Positions 46,891 through 55,873 of a stretch of DNA of 64,000 nucleotides are shown piece after piece. The DNA lies in the NCBI RefSeq assembly GCF_015752315.1, contig NZ_JADOVJ010000001.1, positions 4,890,501 to 4,954,500 of the forward strand, read 5' to 3'. The notes under the pieces were generated by a model. The model made no database searches. It was not told the DNA's origin and was given only the letters and a program-made list of their open reading frames with translations. Within the stretch, counting starts at the first letter, position 1, and the number at the start of each line of letters is the position of its first letter. Made by a program: the position numbers and the translations under genes. The stretch comes from Nocardioides luteus. GTDB lineage: Bacteria; Actinomycetota; Actinomycetes; Propionibacteriales; Nocardioidaceae.

Positions 46891-47848
46891 TGCTGGGCTG
46901 GGTCTCGACCTTGTCCACCAGCCACTCGTCGCCGACCTTGGTCATGGTGAGCATCGCGTACTCCTGGTAGCCGATCGGGGTGCTGCGCTGGGCGTTGGTG
47001 ACCTGACGGTCGACCAGCACCAGGATCTGCACGGTGTCGTCGGAGACCCGGATGACGCCGGCGTCGACCGGGGCGAGGGTCTTCACCACCGTCTTCGTCT
47101 CGGGGACGTTGTCGACGAGCACCGCGAAGAGACGGTCGTAGTCCTCGCGGTAGTCCTTCGTCATCACGTCGTGAGCCTTGCTCTTCGACGCGTCCATCTT
47201 GCTGTAGTCGTAGGACAGCAGCGGGACCACGGCCTTCTTGGCCGCCTCGAGCGCCTCGGCGCCCTGCTCCTCGACGAGAAGCTTGTGGTTGCGGGTGATC
47301 TGCTTGCCCACCGCACCCTCGACCGTGCTGGTCGTGACGTTGTTGTTGGAGACGGTCTCCACCTTCTCCTGCCCGAAGAAGACCACACCGGCGGCCACGA
47401 CCGCGGCCAGGGCGAGGGCACCGGCAGCGACCAGGCCCCACGTCGGGAGCACCGGGAGCGTACGGCCACCGGGCTCCTTCGTCTCGTCGTCGGAGTCCTC
47501 GGTGTCCTCGGCGTCCTCGGGAGCGTCCGGTACGTCCTCGGCCACCGCGTCCTCGACGGCAGCGGTCTCCACGGCGGCCTCAGGGCCGTCGTCCTCGGCC
47601 TCGTCGCTCTCGTCCTCGTCGCTCTCGGCAGCGGCGGCCTCGAGGGCGGCGAGCTCGGCGTCGTACGCAGCCCGCTTGTCAGCGTCCAGAAGGACGGCGG
47701 CGGCCTCGTTGAGGGTGCGGAAGCGACGGTCGGTCGGGTCCAGATCGGCGATCGCCGACTTCCAGGCCGCCCGGATGTCGTCGGTGGCGGCGTCGGGCTC
47801 GACGTCGAGCAGGTCGTACCAGGTCGGAGAAGTCATCGTGGAACTCAT
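46883..47848 (-). CDS. Mce-associated membrane protein with J-domain-like N terminus
   Basis: 321 residues from ATG 47848, which overlaps the previous stop (ATGA). Residues 9-65 look like a DnaJ domain (WYDLLDVEPDAATDDIRAAW, later FRTLNEAAAVLLDADKRAAY) but the catalytic HPD is absent; the corresponding stretch reads ADLDPTD. An acidic Asp/Glu linker (about 75-125), one membrane helix (about 137-158) and a C-terminal domain typical of Mce-associated (Mas) proteins follow. It is the tenth and last gene of the mce operon. Probably a stabilising or assembly factor of the importer; the role of the J-like part is unknown. Confidence 0.85.
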   Translation of the reverse strand: MSSTMTSPTWYDLLDVEPDAATDDIRAAWKSAIADLDPTDRRFRTLNEAAAVLLDADKRAAYDAELAALEAAAAESDEDESDEAEDDGPEAAVETAAVEDAVAEDVPDAPEDAEDTEDSDDETKEPGGRTLPVLPTWGLVAAGALALAAVVAAGVVFFGQEKVETVSNNNVTTSTVEGAVGKQITRNHKLLVEEQGAEALEAAKKAVVPLLSYDYSKMDASKSKAHDVMTKDYREDYDRLFAVLVDNVPETKTVVKTLAPVDAGVIRVSDDTVQILVLVDRQVTNAQRSTPIGYQEYAMLTMTKVGDEWLVDKVETQPSKD

Positions 47849-48477
47849 GGTGTCACCCCTTGGCTGCTTTCCGAAGTAGGAGCCTCCTCGGCGGGATACC
47901 AGTCGTCGACCAGCCACTTCCCGTTCTGCTTCACGAGCTCCACCTCCGTCCGGGCGAGCTGGCGCGCCGCCTCGACGCGCTCCTCGGACCCCTCGGACTT
48001 CGGGTAGCTGATCGCGAGCTCGGCGACGACCAGCACGGTCGCGCTGTCCTCGTCGAGGCCGGCGACCGCCGTGCTGTGCACGTCGCTGGTGCGACCGACG
48101 CCCTGCTGGACGACGGTGGCCTCGGCGAAGGCGACGTTGCCGAGGAAGCTCTTCTCGAACTTGGGGGTCAGCAGCGCGCCGACCTCCTTGCGGTAGTCCG
48201 GCATCGTCTTCTTGTCGCTGCCGATGTCCTCGGGACCGTAGGTGTTGACCCGCCCGACGAACTTGTCGGCAGCGGCCATCACCTGCTCGCGCTGGCTCAC
48301 CACGGAGTCGTCGGCGCCGCGGGTCAGCTGCCAGCCGACGTAGCCGACGGCGGCGATGATGACGGCGATCAGCAGCGCCAGCACGCCCCAGCGGAGCAGA
48401 GCGCCCTGCCTGGCCGTCGCCTGGTCGTTCTCTGAGCCGGTCTCCGTATCGGGGCCGGGGTCGGTCGTGGTGCTCAA
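47845..48477 (-). CDS. Mce-associated membrane protein
   Basis: 210 residues. Acidic/polar N terminus, one membrane helix (about 28-50), then a cone-shaped Mas/SnoaL-like domain ending ELVKQNGKWLVDDWYP. Proteins of this type accompany mce operons and stabilise the Mce complex. The start is TTG 48477, overlapping TGA of a residual frame that resembles the end of MceF; translational coupling to that frame may once have existed. Confidence 0.85.
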   Translation of the reverse strand: MSTTTDPGPDTETGSENDQATARQGALLRWGVLALLIAVIIAAVGYVGWQLTRGADDSVVSQREQVMAAADKFVGRVNTYGPEDIGSDKKTMPDYRKEVGALLTPKFEKSFLGNVAFAEATVVQQGVGRTSDVHSTAVAGLDEDSATVLVVAELAISYPKSEGSEERVEAARQLARTEVELVKQNGKWLVDDWYPAEEAPTSESSQGVTP

Positions 48478-48569
48478 AACGGATCACTCTCTGTGGTCAG
48501 TGGCTCCAGGAGCCATTTCCAAGCATCCTCACCGTACGCCGCCGGCGAATCGGTCGATGCGGCAGCACT
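48474..48569 (-). pseudogene. Remnant duplicate of the MceF C-terminal tail
   Basis: A 31-codon frame without a start codon encodes AAYGEDAWKWLLEPL, closely matching SSYGDDAWKWLYLQPM at the end of the MceF protein, encoded just upstream. The DNA is also similar (TACGG, GA.GA.GC, TGGAA.TGGCTC). It lies between the MceF stop and the next gene and ends in TGA overlapping the TTG of that gene. Most likely the leftover of a tandem duplication or a degraded additional gene. Confidence 0.65.
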
Positions 48570-48615
48570 CCGGGGCCCCGAACCCGGCGGGCTGCATGTG
48601 GTCGAAGTCGTCGCG

Positions 48616-49884
48616 CTACTGGGTCTCCATCGGCTGGAGGTAGAGCCACTTCCAGGCGTCGTCGCCGTAGGAGGACGGCGCCGCGGTCGACACCGAGGTG
48701 TCCTCCGCCTCGCCCCAGGTCAGCTTGCCCGTCTCCGGGTCGAAGGACGCGACCGAGCCGGCCTCGCCGACACCGGCACGCGGCAGCTGGCTGGAGCCGC
48801 GGGCGTTGGACTTGGACGGGTCCTCGGTGCAGGAGACCTCGGTGTTGAACGGACGGCTCTGCAGGTCCAGCGGGCTGCGCTTCTTGGTGCTCTCGTAGCC
48901 CTTCTTGCACGGAGTCTGGCTGGTGATCACCAGTCCGAAGTGCGCCTGCGCCAGGCCCGGGTGGCCGACGTCGACCACGGCGAAGCTGCCCTCCACCACG
49001 GTGGGGAAGATGGAGAGCAGGTGCTTGACGCCCGGCAGGTTCTTGCGGACGACCTTGCCCGTCACCAGCACCTCGTTGAGGAGCTCGCTGATCTCCACGT
49101 CGTTCTGCTCGAGGAACGTACGCAGCTCGGTGGCGCCGGCGGAGCCGCTCTCGATCAGCTTGATCAGGTCCTTGTTGGAGCCTGCGAGCGTGCCGGTGAA
49201 CAGCTCCAGGTCGGTCGCGAACGACTTGATCGCCGAGGTGCTGTCGAGCTGCCCCTGGAGGACGGTGTTGCTGTCCCGGATCAGCTGCGTGGTCAGCCCG
49301 AAGTTCTGGTCGGCGGTCTCCACGAACGCGGTGCCGGTGTCGATGATGGTCTGCAGGTCCTGACCGGTGCCGGCGAAACCCTTGCCGAGCTCGTCGACGG
49401 TGGTCGTCAGCGCCTTCTGGTCGACCGAGTTCACGGTGACGGTGATGTCCTCGAGCAGCTTCTCGGTCGGCAGGGGCGTGGCCGTCGCCGCGCGGGCGAT
49501 CTCCGACCCCTCCTCGAGGTAGGGCGCACCCTTCGACTGCGGCTGCAGCTCGACGTACTGCTCACCGACGGCGGAGCGGTTGCCGACCACGGCGAGGCTG
49601 TCCGCCGGGATCTTGTCCTTCCACGCGTTGTCGATCTTCAGCGTGACGTCGACGCCGCTGCGGTTGAGCACGAGCTCACCGACCTGGCCGATCTTGACGC
49701 CCCGGTAGTCGACCTCGGCGTCCTCGTAGATGCCGCCCGACTGCTCGAAGTGGGCCATCACGACGTAGTGGTCCTTGAGGAACAGGGACCCCAGCCGGGC
49801 GTAGCGCGCACCGACGAAGCTGACCCCGACGAGGGTGATCAGCAGGAAGATCATCAGCTGCATCTTCGTACGGCGGGTGATCAT
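48616..49884 (-). CDS. mceF: MCE-family protein, MceF-type
   Basis: 422 residues from ATG 49884, overlapping the MceE stop. One N-terminal membrane helix (IFLLITLVGVSFVG), the MCE domain (MAHFEQSGGIYEDAEVDYRG... VELQPQ) and a long helical region of about 170 residues, then a Ser-rich tail ending DDAWKWLYLQPMETQ. MCE proteins form the lipid-conducting periplasmic/cell-envelope part of the importer. It is the sixth and last mce gene. Confidence 0.93.
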   Translation of the reverse strand: MITRRTKMQLMIFLLITLVGVSFVGARYARLGSLFLKDHYVVMAHFEQSGGIYEDAEVDYRGVKIGQVGELVLNRSGVDVTLKIDNAWKDKIPADSLAVVGNRSAVGEQYVELQPQSKGAPYLEEGSEIARAATATPLPTEKLLEDITVTVNSVDQKALTTTVDELGKGFAGTGQDLQTIIDTGTAFVETADQNFGLTTQLIRDSNTVLQGQLDSTSAIKSFATDLELFTGTLAGSNKDLIKLIESGSAGATELRTFLEQNDVEISELLNEVLVTGKVVRKNLPGVKHLLSIFPTVVEGSFAVVDVGHPGLAQAHFGLVITSQTPCKKGYESTKKRSPLDLQSRPFNTEVSCTEDPSKSNARGSSQLPRAGVGEAGSVASFDPETGKLTWGEAEDTSVSTAAPSSYGDDAWKWLYLQPMETQ

Positions 49885-51353
49885 GAGACGCCCTCCTGAT
49901 GAGTGTTGCTCGAGGTGCTCAGTGCCGGGATCATCAGCGAGGTCAGACCCGGGTCGAGCTCCTTGCTCAGCTCCTCGTACGTCACCGCATGCGTGCCTGG
50001 TGTCGCGCCGGCGCGACAGAACAGCAGCAGGACGCACCCGGTGCCGTCGTCACCTGACGTGCTGCCGTCGTCGGACGAGGACGTTCCGAGGCCGAGCAGG
50101 CCGTCGAGGGTCTTCCCGATGGAGCCGAGCACACCGGTCACGCACGCCTGAGGCGCCGTCGACTGCCCGGTCAGCGCTTCCTGGCACGTGTCGATGGCAC
50201 TGGCCAGCCCGCCTTCCTTGCAGACGTTGGTGAGGTTGTTGAGCCAGTCGAGAGCCGTCTCCTCGTCGGGGAAGGTCTTGATCTTCCGGTTGATCTCCTC
50301 GAGGCCCCAGCAGGCGGCGCTTCCCACCCGAGGGGCGTTCTGCAGCAGGGTGTCGAGGTTGAGGTCGACGGTGACGTCGAGGTTGACGAAGTCACCCATG
50401 TGCAGGTTGCGCGCGGTCTGCGGCGAGCCACCGACCGCCTGGTCGACGAACGGGTAGGTGAGGATCGTGTTCATCGCCTTGACGAAGTTGTCGCCGGCGT
50501 CGGCGAGGTTCGACAGCAGCGGCCGGAGGTCCTTCACGATGCCGATCGTGTTGTCCTTCGACGCCCTGATCACACGTACGCCGGTGTCGCCGAGCCGCTC
50601 GAGCGCCTCGAGCATCTTGACCAGGTCGGCGCGCTGCTTGTCGATGCTGGAGATCGCCGAGGGAAGCTCGTCGAGGGCGGCGTCGATGGAGCCCATCTGC
50701 GCGTTGGTGGCCTTCGCCAGCGCATCGAGCGCCTCGATGGCCGCGACGATCTTCTCCTTGTTGTTGTCGAGGTCGCGCGCCAGCTTCTCCACCTGGTGGA
50801 GCACCGAGCGGGCCGAGTCCTCGCGACCCTCGAGGGCCTTGTTGAGCTCGGTCGAGATCGTCTTCAGCTGGGCGACGCCACCACCGTTGAGCAGCAGGCT
50901 CAGCGCACTGAAGACCTCTTCGATCTCCGGGTTACGGCCGGTCTGGGCCAGCGGGATGGTCGAACCGTCGGTCAGCTTCGTCGACTCGGGCTCCGCCGGC
51001 CGCTCCAGGGAGACGAACTTCTCGCCGAGCAGGGAGGTCTGCTGGATCGAGGCCCGTGTGTTGGCGGGCAGGTCCACGTCCTTCTTCAGCAGCATCTCGA
51101 CGGTCGCGACACCGTCGTCGAGCCAGATCTTGTTGATCTTGCCGACGTCGATGTCCTCGAGCTTCACGGTCGACTGGGGCACCAGGTCGAGGGTGTCCTG
51201 GAACTGCGCGGTGACCGAGATCGCGTCGTCTCCGGCGTCCACACCGCCCGGGAGCGGCAGGTCGTAGACGGAGAAGCTGCCGCAGCCGGTCAGCATCAGG
51301 GCGCCGACGAGCACACCGACGAACGCCTGGACGGCGCGCTTCATGGTCCTCAT
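49881..51353 (-). CDS. mceE: MCE-family lipoprotein, MceE-type
   Basis: 490 residues. A lipoprotein signal with lipobox LMLTGC (Cys at about 24) marks the fifth mce gene, corresponding to the LprK/LprL-type lipoprotein of mycobacteria. The MCE domain follows (SVTAQFQDTLDLVPQSTVKL), then the helical region and a C-terminal Cys/Ser/Gly-rich part. ATG 51353 overlaps the MceD stop by 4 bases. Confidence 0.93.
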   Translation of the reverse strand: MRTMKRAVQAFVGVLVGALMLTGCGSFSVYDLPLPGGVDAGDDAISVTAQFQDTLDLVPQSTVKLEDIDVGKINKIWLDDGVATVEMLLKKDVDLPANTRASIQQTSLLGEKFVSLERPAEPESTKLTDGSTIPLAQTGRNPEIEEVFSALSLLLNGGGVAQLKTISTELNKALEGREDSARSVLHQVEKLARDLDNNKEKIVAAIEALDALAKATNAQMGSIDAALDELPSAISSIDKQRADLVKMLEALERLGDTGVRVIRASKDNTIGIVKDLRPLLSNLADAGDNFVKAMNTILTYPFVDQAVGGSPQTARNLHMGDFVNLDVTVDLNLDTLLQNAPRVGSAACWGLEEINRKIKTFPDEETALDWLNNLTNVCKEGGLASAIDTCQEALTGQSTAPQACVTGVLGSIGKTLDGLLGLGTSSSDDGSTSGDDGTGCVLLLFCRAGATPGTHAVTYEELSKELDPGLTSLMIPALSTSSNTHQEGVS

Positions 51354-52495
51354 CGGTCCGTCACCTCCACCAGGCCGCCGAGCGACATGTCATAGGGCAC
51401 TCCGTAGGACGAGCCCGTGCCGGGGCCGATCGCCGCGGAGCGGTTCAGACCGGGCATCTGCCGGATCTGCGTGCAGATCTCGGCGCTGCTGCCGTTGGTC
51501 GCCTGGTCCACGAGGCTGCACAGGAACGAGGCCGGGTTCTGGACGATCTCGTCGAGGACCATCGTGATGTTGGCGTTGGTGTCCAGCGTGCCGGTCTCCG
51601 GGTTGTACGCCAGGCCCAGGTTGTTGAGGGCCAGCGGAGCGGTCCGGAGGCTCTCGTCGAGCGCCTTGCGCTGCTTCACGAGCACCTTGCCGATCCGGTT
51701 GAGGCCTTGGATGTCCTCGCGCAGGATCGCCTTGTTGTCGCGGACGAACTGGGTCACCTTGGTCAGCGCCACCGACAGGTTCTTCATCGACGCCGCGAGC
51801 TCCTGACGCTCACCCTCCAGCATCGAGGAGACCTCCGCGAGGGCCTGGGCGAAGTCGCGTACGGTCTGGTCGTTCTCGGCGAGCGTGCCGATGAAGCCCT
51901 CGAGCTGCTCGGCGGAGTCGAAGAACTGCTCGTCGCGGTTGTCGAGCGTCTTGGTCAGCTTGCCGAGGTCGCCGACGGTCGAGTTGATCTTCTCGCCCTG
52001 GCCGCCGAGGTTCTTCGCGGTCTGCTGCAGCAGATCGGTGAGCGCGCCGTTCTTGTTGGCGCCGTCCGGCCCGAGCGCGACCACCAGGTCGTCGACGCTG
52101 GAGTAGATCTGGTCGAGCTCGACCGGGACCGACGTCTTGTCGGTGCTCAGCACCGCCCCGTCGTCCATCTTCTCGCCGCCGTCGTAGGCGGGCGTGACCT
52201 GGACGTAGCGGTCACCGACGATGGAGGGCGAGATGACCACGGCCTTCCCGTCGGCGGGCAGGTCGACGTCCTCCCGGTACTCCATGGTGACCTTGACGTC
52301 GGTGCCGTTCGGCTCGACGGCGGTCACCTTGCCGACGGCGACACCGAGCACGCGCAGGTCGCTGCCCTCGTAGAGGGAGACCGTGCGCGGGAAGTGCGCC
52401 ACCAGCGTCTTCTCGCCGGTGTCGCGGACCAGCGCCCAGGCGCCGACGGCCAGGACGAGCGCACCGATGATGATCGGGACGATGTACTTGTTCAT
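51350..52495 (-). CDS. mceD: MCE-family protein, MceD-type
   Basis: 381 residues from ATG 52495, which overlaps the MceC stop. Membrane anchor (YIVPIIIGALVLAVGAWAL), MCE domain (FPRTVSLYEGSDLRVLGVAV, VTMEYREDVDLPADGKAVV) and a long coiled-coil region with several LTKTLDNRDEQF-type repeats. The C terminus is Gly-rich. Confidence 0.93.
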   Translation of the reverse strand: MNKYIVPIIIGALVLAVGAWALVRDTGEKTLVAHFPRTVSLYEGSDLRVLGVAVGKVTAVEPNGTDVKVTMEYREDVDLPADGKAVVISPSIVGDRYVQVTPAYDGGEKMDDGAVLSTDKTSVPVELDQIYSSVDDLVVALGPDGANKNGALTDLLQQTAKNLGGQGEKINSTVGDLGKLTKTLDNRDEQFFDSAEQLEGFIGTLAENDQTVRDFAQALAEVSSMLEGERQELAASMKNLSVALTKVTQFVRDNKAILREDIQGLNRIGKVLVKQRKALDESLRTAPLALNNLGLAYNPETGTLDTNANITMVLDEIVQNPASFLCSLVDQATNGSSAEICTQIRQMPGLNRSAAIGPGTGSSYGVPYDMSLGGLVEVTDR

Positions 52496-53466
52496 GGGGT
52501 CCTCCCCGTGACTGCCGGTACGGGAGGCATGTTCTGGACGTAGGTGTCCCACCACGGACCGTTGCCCAGGGTGTTGTTGAAGACCTTGTAGAACGGCGCC
52601 ATCAGCCGCAGGGACTTCTCGAGGTTCTCCTCGTTCTTCGTGAACACGTCGAGGATCACGTCGAGGCTCTCGAGCGCCGGCTTGAGGTCGGCCCGGCTGT
52701 CGTCGACCAGCTGCGAGAGCTCCTTGGAGAGCTGCTGGGTCGAGAGGAGCAGGTTGTGGACCGCCTCGCGTCGCTCGACCAGGGCTGCGAACAGCTGGTT
52801 GGCGTCGTTCATCAGGGCGATCAGGTCCTCGTCGCGCTCGTCGAGCACCTTGGTCACCCGGTCGAGCTGGGTGAGCAGCGAGTCGATGCGCTCGTCCTTG
52901 GCGGCCAGGTTGCGGGAGAGGTCGGAGACGCCGGTGAGGGCCGCCTGGAACTCCTCCGGCGTCGACCGGGTCAGGTCGGCGAGCGTGGTGAGCGCCGCGG
53001 CGAGCTGGTCCTTGTCGATGTTGGCGGAGGTGTCGGCCAGGCCCTCGAAGGCCTGGACCACATCGTAGGGAGACTCGGTGCGGTCCACCGGGATGGTGGC
53101 TCCCGCCTTCATCTGGCCCTCGCCGGCCGGCTGGAGCTCGAGGAACATGTCGCCGAGCAGCGTCTTCACGCGTACGCCGGCACCGGAGTTCTCACCGAAG
53201 TTGACCTTCTCGCGGATCTTGAAGCCGACCTTGACCTGATTGCCGTCGAGCTCGATCGAGTCGACCTTGCCGACCCGGACACCGGCCACCCGGACCTCGT
53301 CCCCGGTCTTGAGACCACCGGCCTCGGAGAAGTTGGCGTAGTAGGTGGTGCCACCACCGATCAGCGGCAGGCTGTCGGCCTTGAACGCCATCACCATCAG
53401 CATGAGGAGGACGGCGATCGAGACGGCACCGATCTTGACTGGGTTACGTTCGCGGAAGGGAATCAT
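52492..53466 (-). CDS. mceC: MCE-family protein, MceC-type
   Basis: 324 residues from ATG 53466 (overlap ATGA with MceB). Anchor helix (IGAVSIAVLLMLMVMAF), MCE domain (YYANFSEAGGLKTGDEVRVA), then helices to a WWDTYVQNMPPVP tail. The in-frame extension to 53574 is not family-like and would overlap MceB more deeply. Confidence 0.93.
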   Translation of the reverse strand: MIPFRERNPVKIGAVSIAVLLMLMVMAFKADSLPLIGGGTTYYANFSEAGGLKTGDEVRVAGVRVGKVDSIELDGNQVKVGFKIREKVNFGENSGAGVRVKTLLGDMFLELQPAGEGQMKAGATIPVDRTESPYDVVQAFEGLADTSANIDKDQLAAALTTLADLTRSTPEEFQAALTGVSDLSRNLAAKDERIDSLLTQLDRVTKVLDERDEDLIALMNDANQLFAALVERREAVHNLLLSTQQLSKELSQLVDDSRADLKPALESLDVILDVFTKNEENLEKSLRLMAPFYKVFNNTLGNGPWWDTYVQNMPPVPAVTGRTP

Positions 53467-54515
53467 CCGAGGTTGCACCTCGCTTGACCGGGCTGGTAGA
53501 GCGGAATGTCGAGGTCCTTGCCCTCGGGGTCGCGGATCGTGCCCCGCAGACCGCACAGGTAGAAGTTGAACCAACCGCCGTAGCTGGCCGTCGCACCGAT
53601 CTTGTCCAGCTTGATCGGCTGGAGCTCCATCGCGTCGTCGAGCTGCCGCTTGTCCTTGGCGACCTGGTCGGAGAACCTCCGGGCCTGGCGCAGGTCCTCG
53701 AGCAGCGGATCCTTCGCCTCGTGCACGAGGTCAGCGGTCTCCACGGACAGAGCCGAGATCTGGTCGAGGGATCCCAGGATCGCCTCGCGGTCCTTGTTGA
53801 GACCGCCGACGAAGTCACGGAAGGTCACGATCAGGCTCGAGAGCTCCTTCTCACGATCGCCCACGTGCTCGAGCACCTCGGTGAGGTTGTCGATCAGGGC
53901 GTTGATGATCTGGTCCTTCTCCGCCAGCGTCGAGGTCAGCGACGCCGTGTGGGAGAGCAGGCTCTCCAGCGTGCCGCCCTCGCCCTGGAAGACCTGGACG
54001 ATCTCGTAGGAGAGGGTGTTGACGTCGTTGGGCGACAGCGCCTGGAACAGCGGCTTGAACCCGTTGAAGAGCACGGTCAGGTCGAGCGCCGGGTGGGTCT
54101 GCCCGACCGGGATCGTCTGGCCCTCCTGCAGCGCCGACGCGTCGCCCACCAGCTGGTTGGTCAGCGCGAGGTAGCGCTGGCCGATCAGGTTGCGGTACTT
54201 GATCGTCGCCTCGGTCGTGGTCGCGAGCTGCTGCGCGCTGTCCACCGTGAAGGTGACCACGGCGCTACGGGCGTCGTCGGAGATCTCGATGCCCTTGACC
54301 GAGCCGACCTTGACCCCCGAGATGCGTACGTCGTCGCCCTTGTTCACACCGGTGACGTCGGTGAAGACCGCCTTGTACTCATCGGTCTGGCCGAAGGTCA
54401 CGTTGCCGATCGTGATCGCGAGCAGCGCGGTGGCCAGCGTCGTGACGACGATGAAGATGATCAGCTTCCAGAAATCCTGGAAGGTCTTGGCATCGAAGAG
54501 CTTGACCGCGCTCAT
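53463..54515 (-). CDS. mceB: MCE-family protein, MceB-type
   Basis: 350 residues, ATG 54515 overlapping the MceA stop. Anchor helix (LIIFIVVTTLATALLAITIG), MCE domain (YKAVFTDVTGVNKGDDVRIS), helical region and a C-terminal FYLCGLRGTIRDPEG with a Cys pair (FYLCG and ARCNLG) that may form a disulfide, as in other MceB proteins. Confidence 0.93.
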   Translation of the reverse strand: MSAVKLFDAKTFQDFWKLIIFIVVTTLATALLAITIGNVTFGQTDEYKAVFTDVTGVNKGDDVRISGVKVGSVKGIEISDDARSAVVTFTVDSAQQLATTTEATIKYRNLIGQRYLALTNQLVGDASALQEGQTIPVGQTHPALDLTVLFNGFKPLFQALSPNDVNTLSYEIVQVFQGEGGTLESLLSHTASLTSTLAEKDQIINALIDNLTEVLEHVGDREKELSSLIVTFRDFVGGLNKDREAILGSLDQISALSVETADLVHEAKDPLLEDLRQARRFSDQVAKDKRQLDDAMELQPIKLDKIGATASYGGWFNFYLCGLRGTIRDPEGKDLDIPLYQPGQARCNLG

Positions 54516-55873
54516 CGGTAGCTCACCTCCGCTCCACGCGCCGCCGGCCCGAGCATCAGCGCACCGAGGTCGGGGACCTCGTCAGCGGTCATGCCCATGC
54601 CCGGAGCGAACAGCTCGTTGATGACATCGGCCTCGGCCGACGTACCGACGTAGGACAGGGCCGAGTATCCGGTCGTCCCGGTGGCAGAACGCATGACGCC
54701 CTTTCCGGTGGGCTCGTCGACGCCGTCGTCCTTGTTCGGGAACGGGGCGAACGGCTTCGCCTGGGTCCAGGACGCGTTGGGGAGCTCGCCGCAGTCGGGA
54801 CCGCTGTCCTCGCCGTAGCGCGGCTTGTCGTTGGTGTTGTAGGGGCGCGCCTGGTGCGGCAGCGTCTCCAGCGTGATGTGGACGGTGTAGTTGCGGAACA
54901 CCTCGGTGAACTCGTCGGTCAGGGTGTCCATGCCGCCGATGAGACACGGGAGCATCGGGGCGTAGCGCGCCAGCGCCTGGGTGACCGGGCGGCCGACCTC
55001 GCCGAGCTGGATCAGCGTGTCGCCGTTGTCGTCGAGGAACTTGTCAGCGGTGTTGGAGAAGGCGGTGACGTCGGTCAGCATCTTGTTGAGCTGTGCCTCG
55101 CGGTCCTCGAGCGTGGTCGCCGTGACGATGGTGTTGCGCAGGATCTGACCCAGCTCGGGCAGCACGGCCTGGTAGGTGCCGGAGACCTTCGTGGCGAGCT
55201 CGAGGTCCTCGATCAGCGCGGGGATCTCGGGGTTGAGCCGCTTCAGGTAGGAGTCGAGGGTGTCGAGCGACTCGCCGAGCTTCTCGCCGCGTCCCTCGAG
55301 GGCGGTGGCCATCGCGTTGAGCGTCATGTTGAGGTCGGCCGGCTGGATCGTCCGCAGCAGCGGGTAGAGGTCGCGCAGCACGGCCTGGACCTCGGTGGCC
55401 AGCTTCGTCTTCTCGATGACGGCGCCCGGCTGGATCGACTCGGTGAAGTCGGAGTCGGGCGGGATCAGCGAGACGTACTTCTGCCCGAAGAGCGTCTTGG
55501 GGAGGATCGCGCCGGTCACGTCGGGGTGGACCTTGCTGATCTCGTCGCGGAAGAGCCCCAGGGTCAACTCGGCGCCCTCGTCGGTCGCCTTCATGTCGAG
55601 GACCTCGCCGACGATCAGGCCACGGACCTTGACGTCGGCGCGGTCGGGAAGCTGCAGACCGATGCGGTCTGCCTTGAGGGTGATCTCCTCGAAGTCGCCG
55701 AACTTGTTGGTGAACTGCGCCCAGGTCAGGACGAGCGCCGTGAGGACCAGGGCGATGAAGACGATGCCGAGGATCTTGCCCTTCTGCCGAGCCCAGGCGA
55801 GGGCCACGGCGCTCCGCTTGTGAGGAGCGGGCACGTGGTGCTCGATGCCGTCTCGGCTGAGTGTCTGAGTCAT
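54512..55873 (-). CDS. mceA: MCE-family protein, MceA-type
   Basis: 453 residues from ATG 55873, overlapping the YrbEB stop. Anchor helix (ILGIVFIALVLTALVLTWA), MCE domain (ITLKADRIGLQLPDRADVKV; FGQKYVSLIPP), helical region and a long C-terminal tail with a Cys pair (APMLPCLIGG, GPDCGELPN). First of the six mce genes. Confidence 0.94.
   Translation of the reverse strand: MTQTLSRDGIEHHVPAPHKRSAVALAWARQKGKILGIVFIALVLTALVLTWAQFTNKFGDFEEITLKADRIGLQLPDRADVKVRGLIVGEVLDMKATDEGAELTLGLFRDEISKVHPDVTGAILPKTLFGQKYVSLIPPDSDFTESIQPGAVIEKTKLATEVQAVLRDLYPLLRTIQPADLNMTLNAMATALEGRGEKLGESLDTLDSYLKRLNPEIPALIEDLELATKVSGTYQAVLPELGQILRNTIVTATTLEDREAQLNKMLTDVTAFSNTADKFLDDNGDTLIQLGEVGRPVTQALARYAPMLPCLIGGMDTLTDEFTEVFRNYTVHITLETLPHQARPYNTNDKPRYGEDSGPDCGELPNASWTQAKPFAPFPNKDDGVDEPTGKGVMRSATGTTGYSALSYVGTSAEADVINELFAPGMGMTADEVPDLGALMLGPAARGAEVSYR

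Noticed and set aside
46713..47441. Extra minus-strand gene overlapping the J-like Mce-associated gene
   Set aside because: Arg/Gly/Gln-rich translation in a shifted frame of a gene with clear domain structure and a coupled start.
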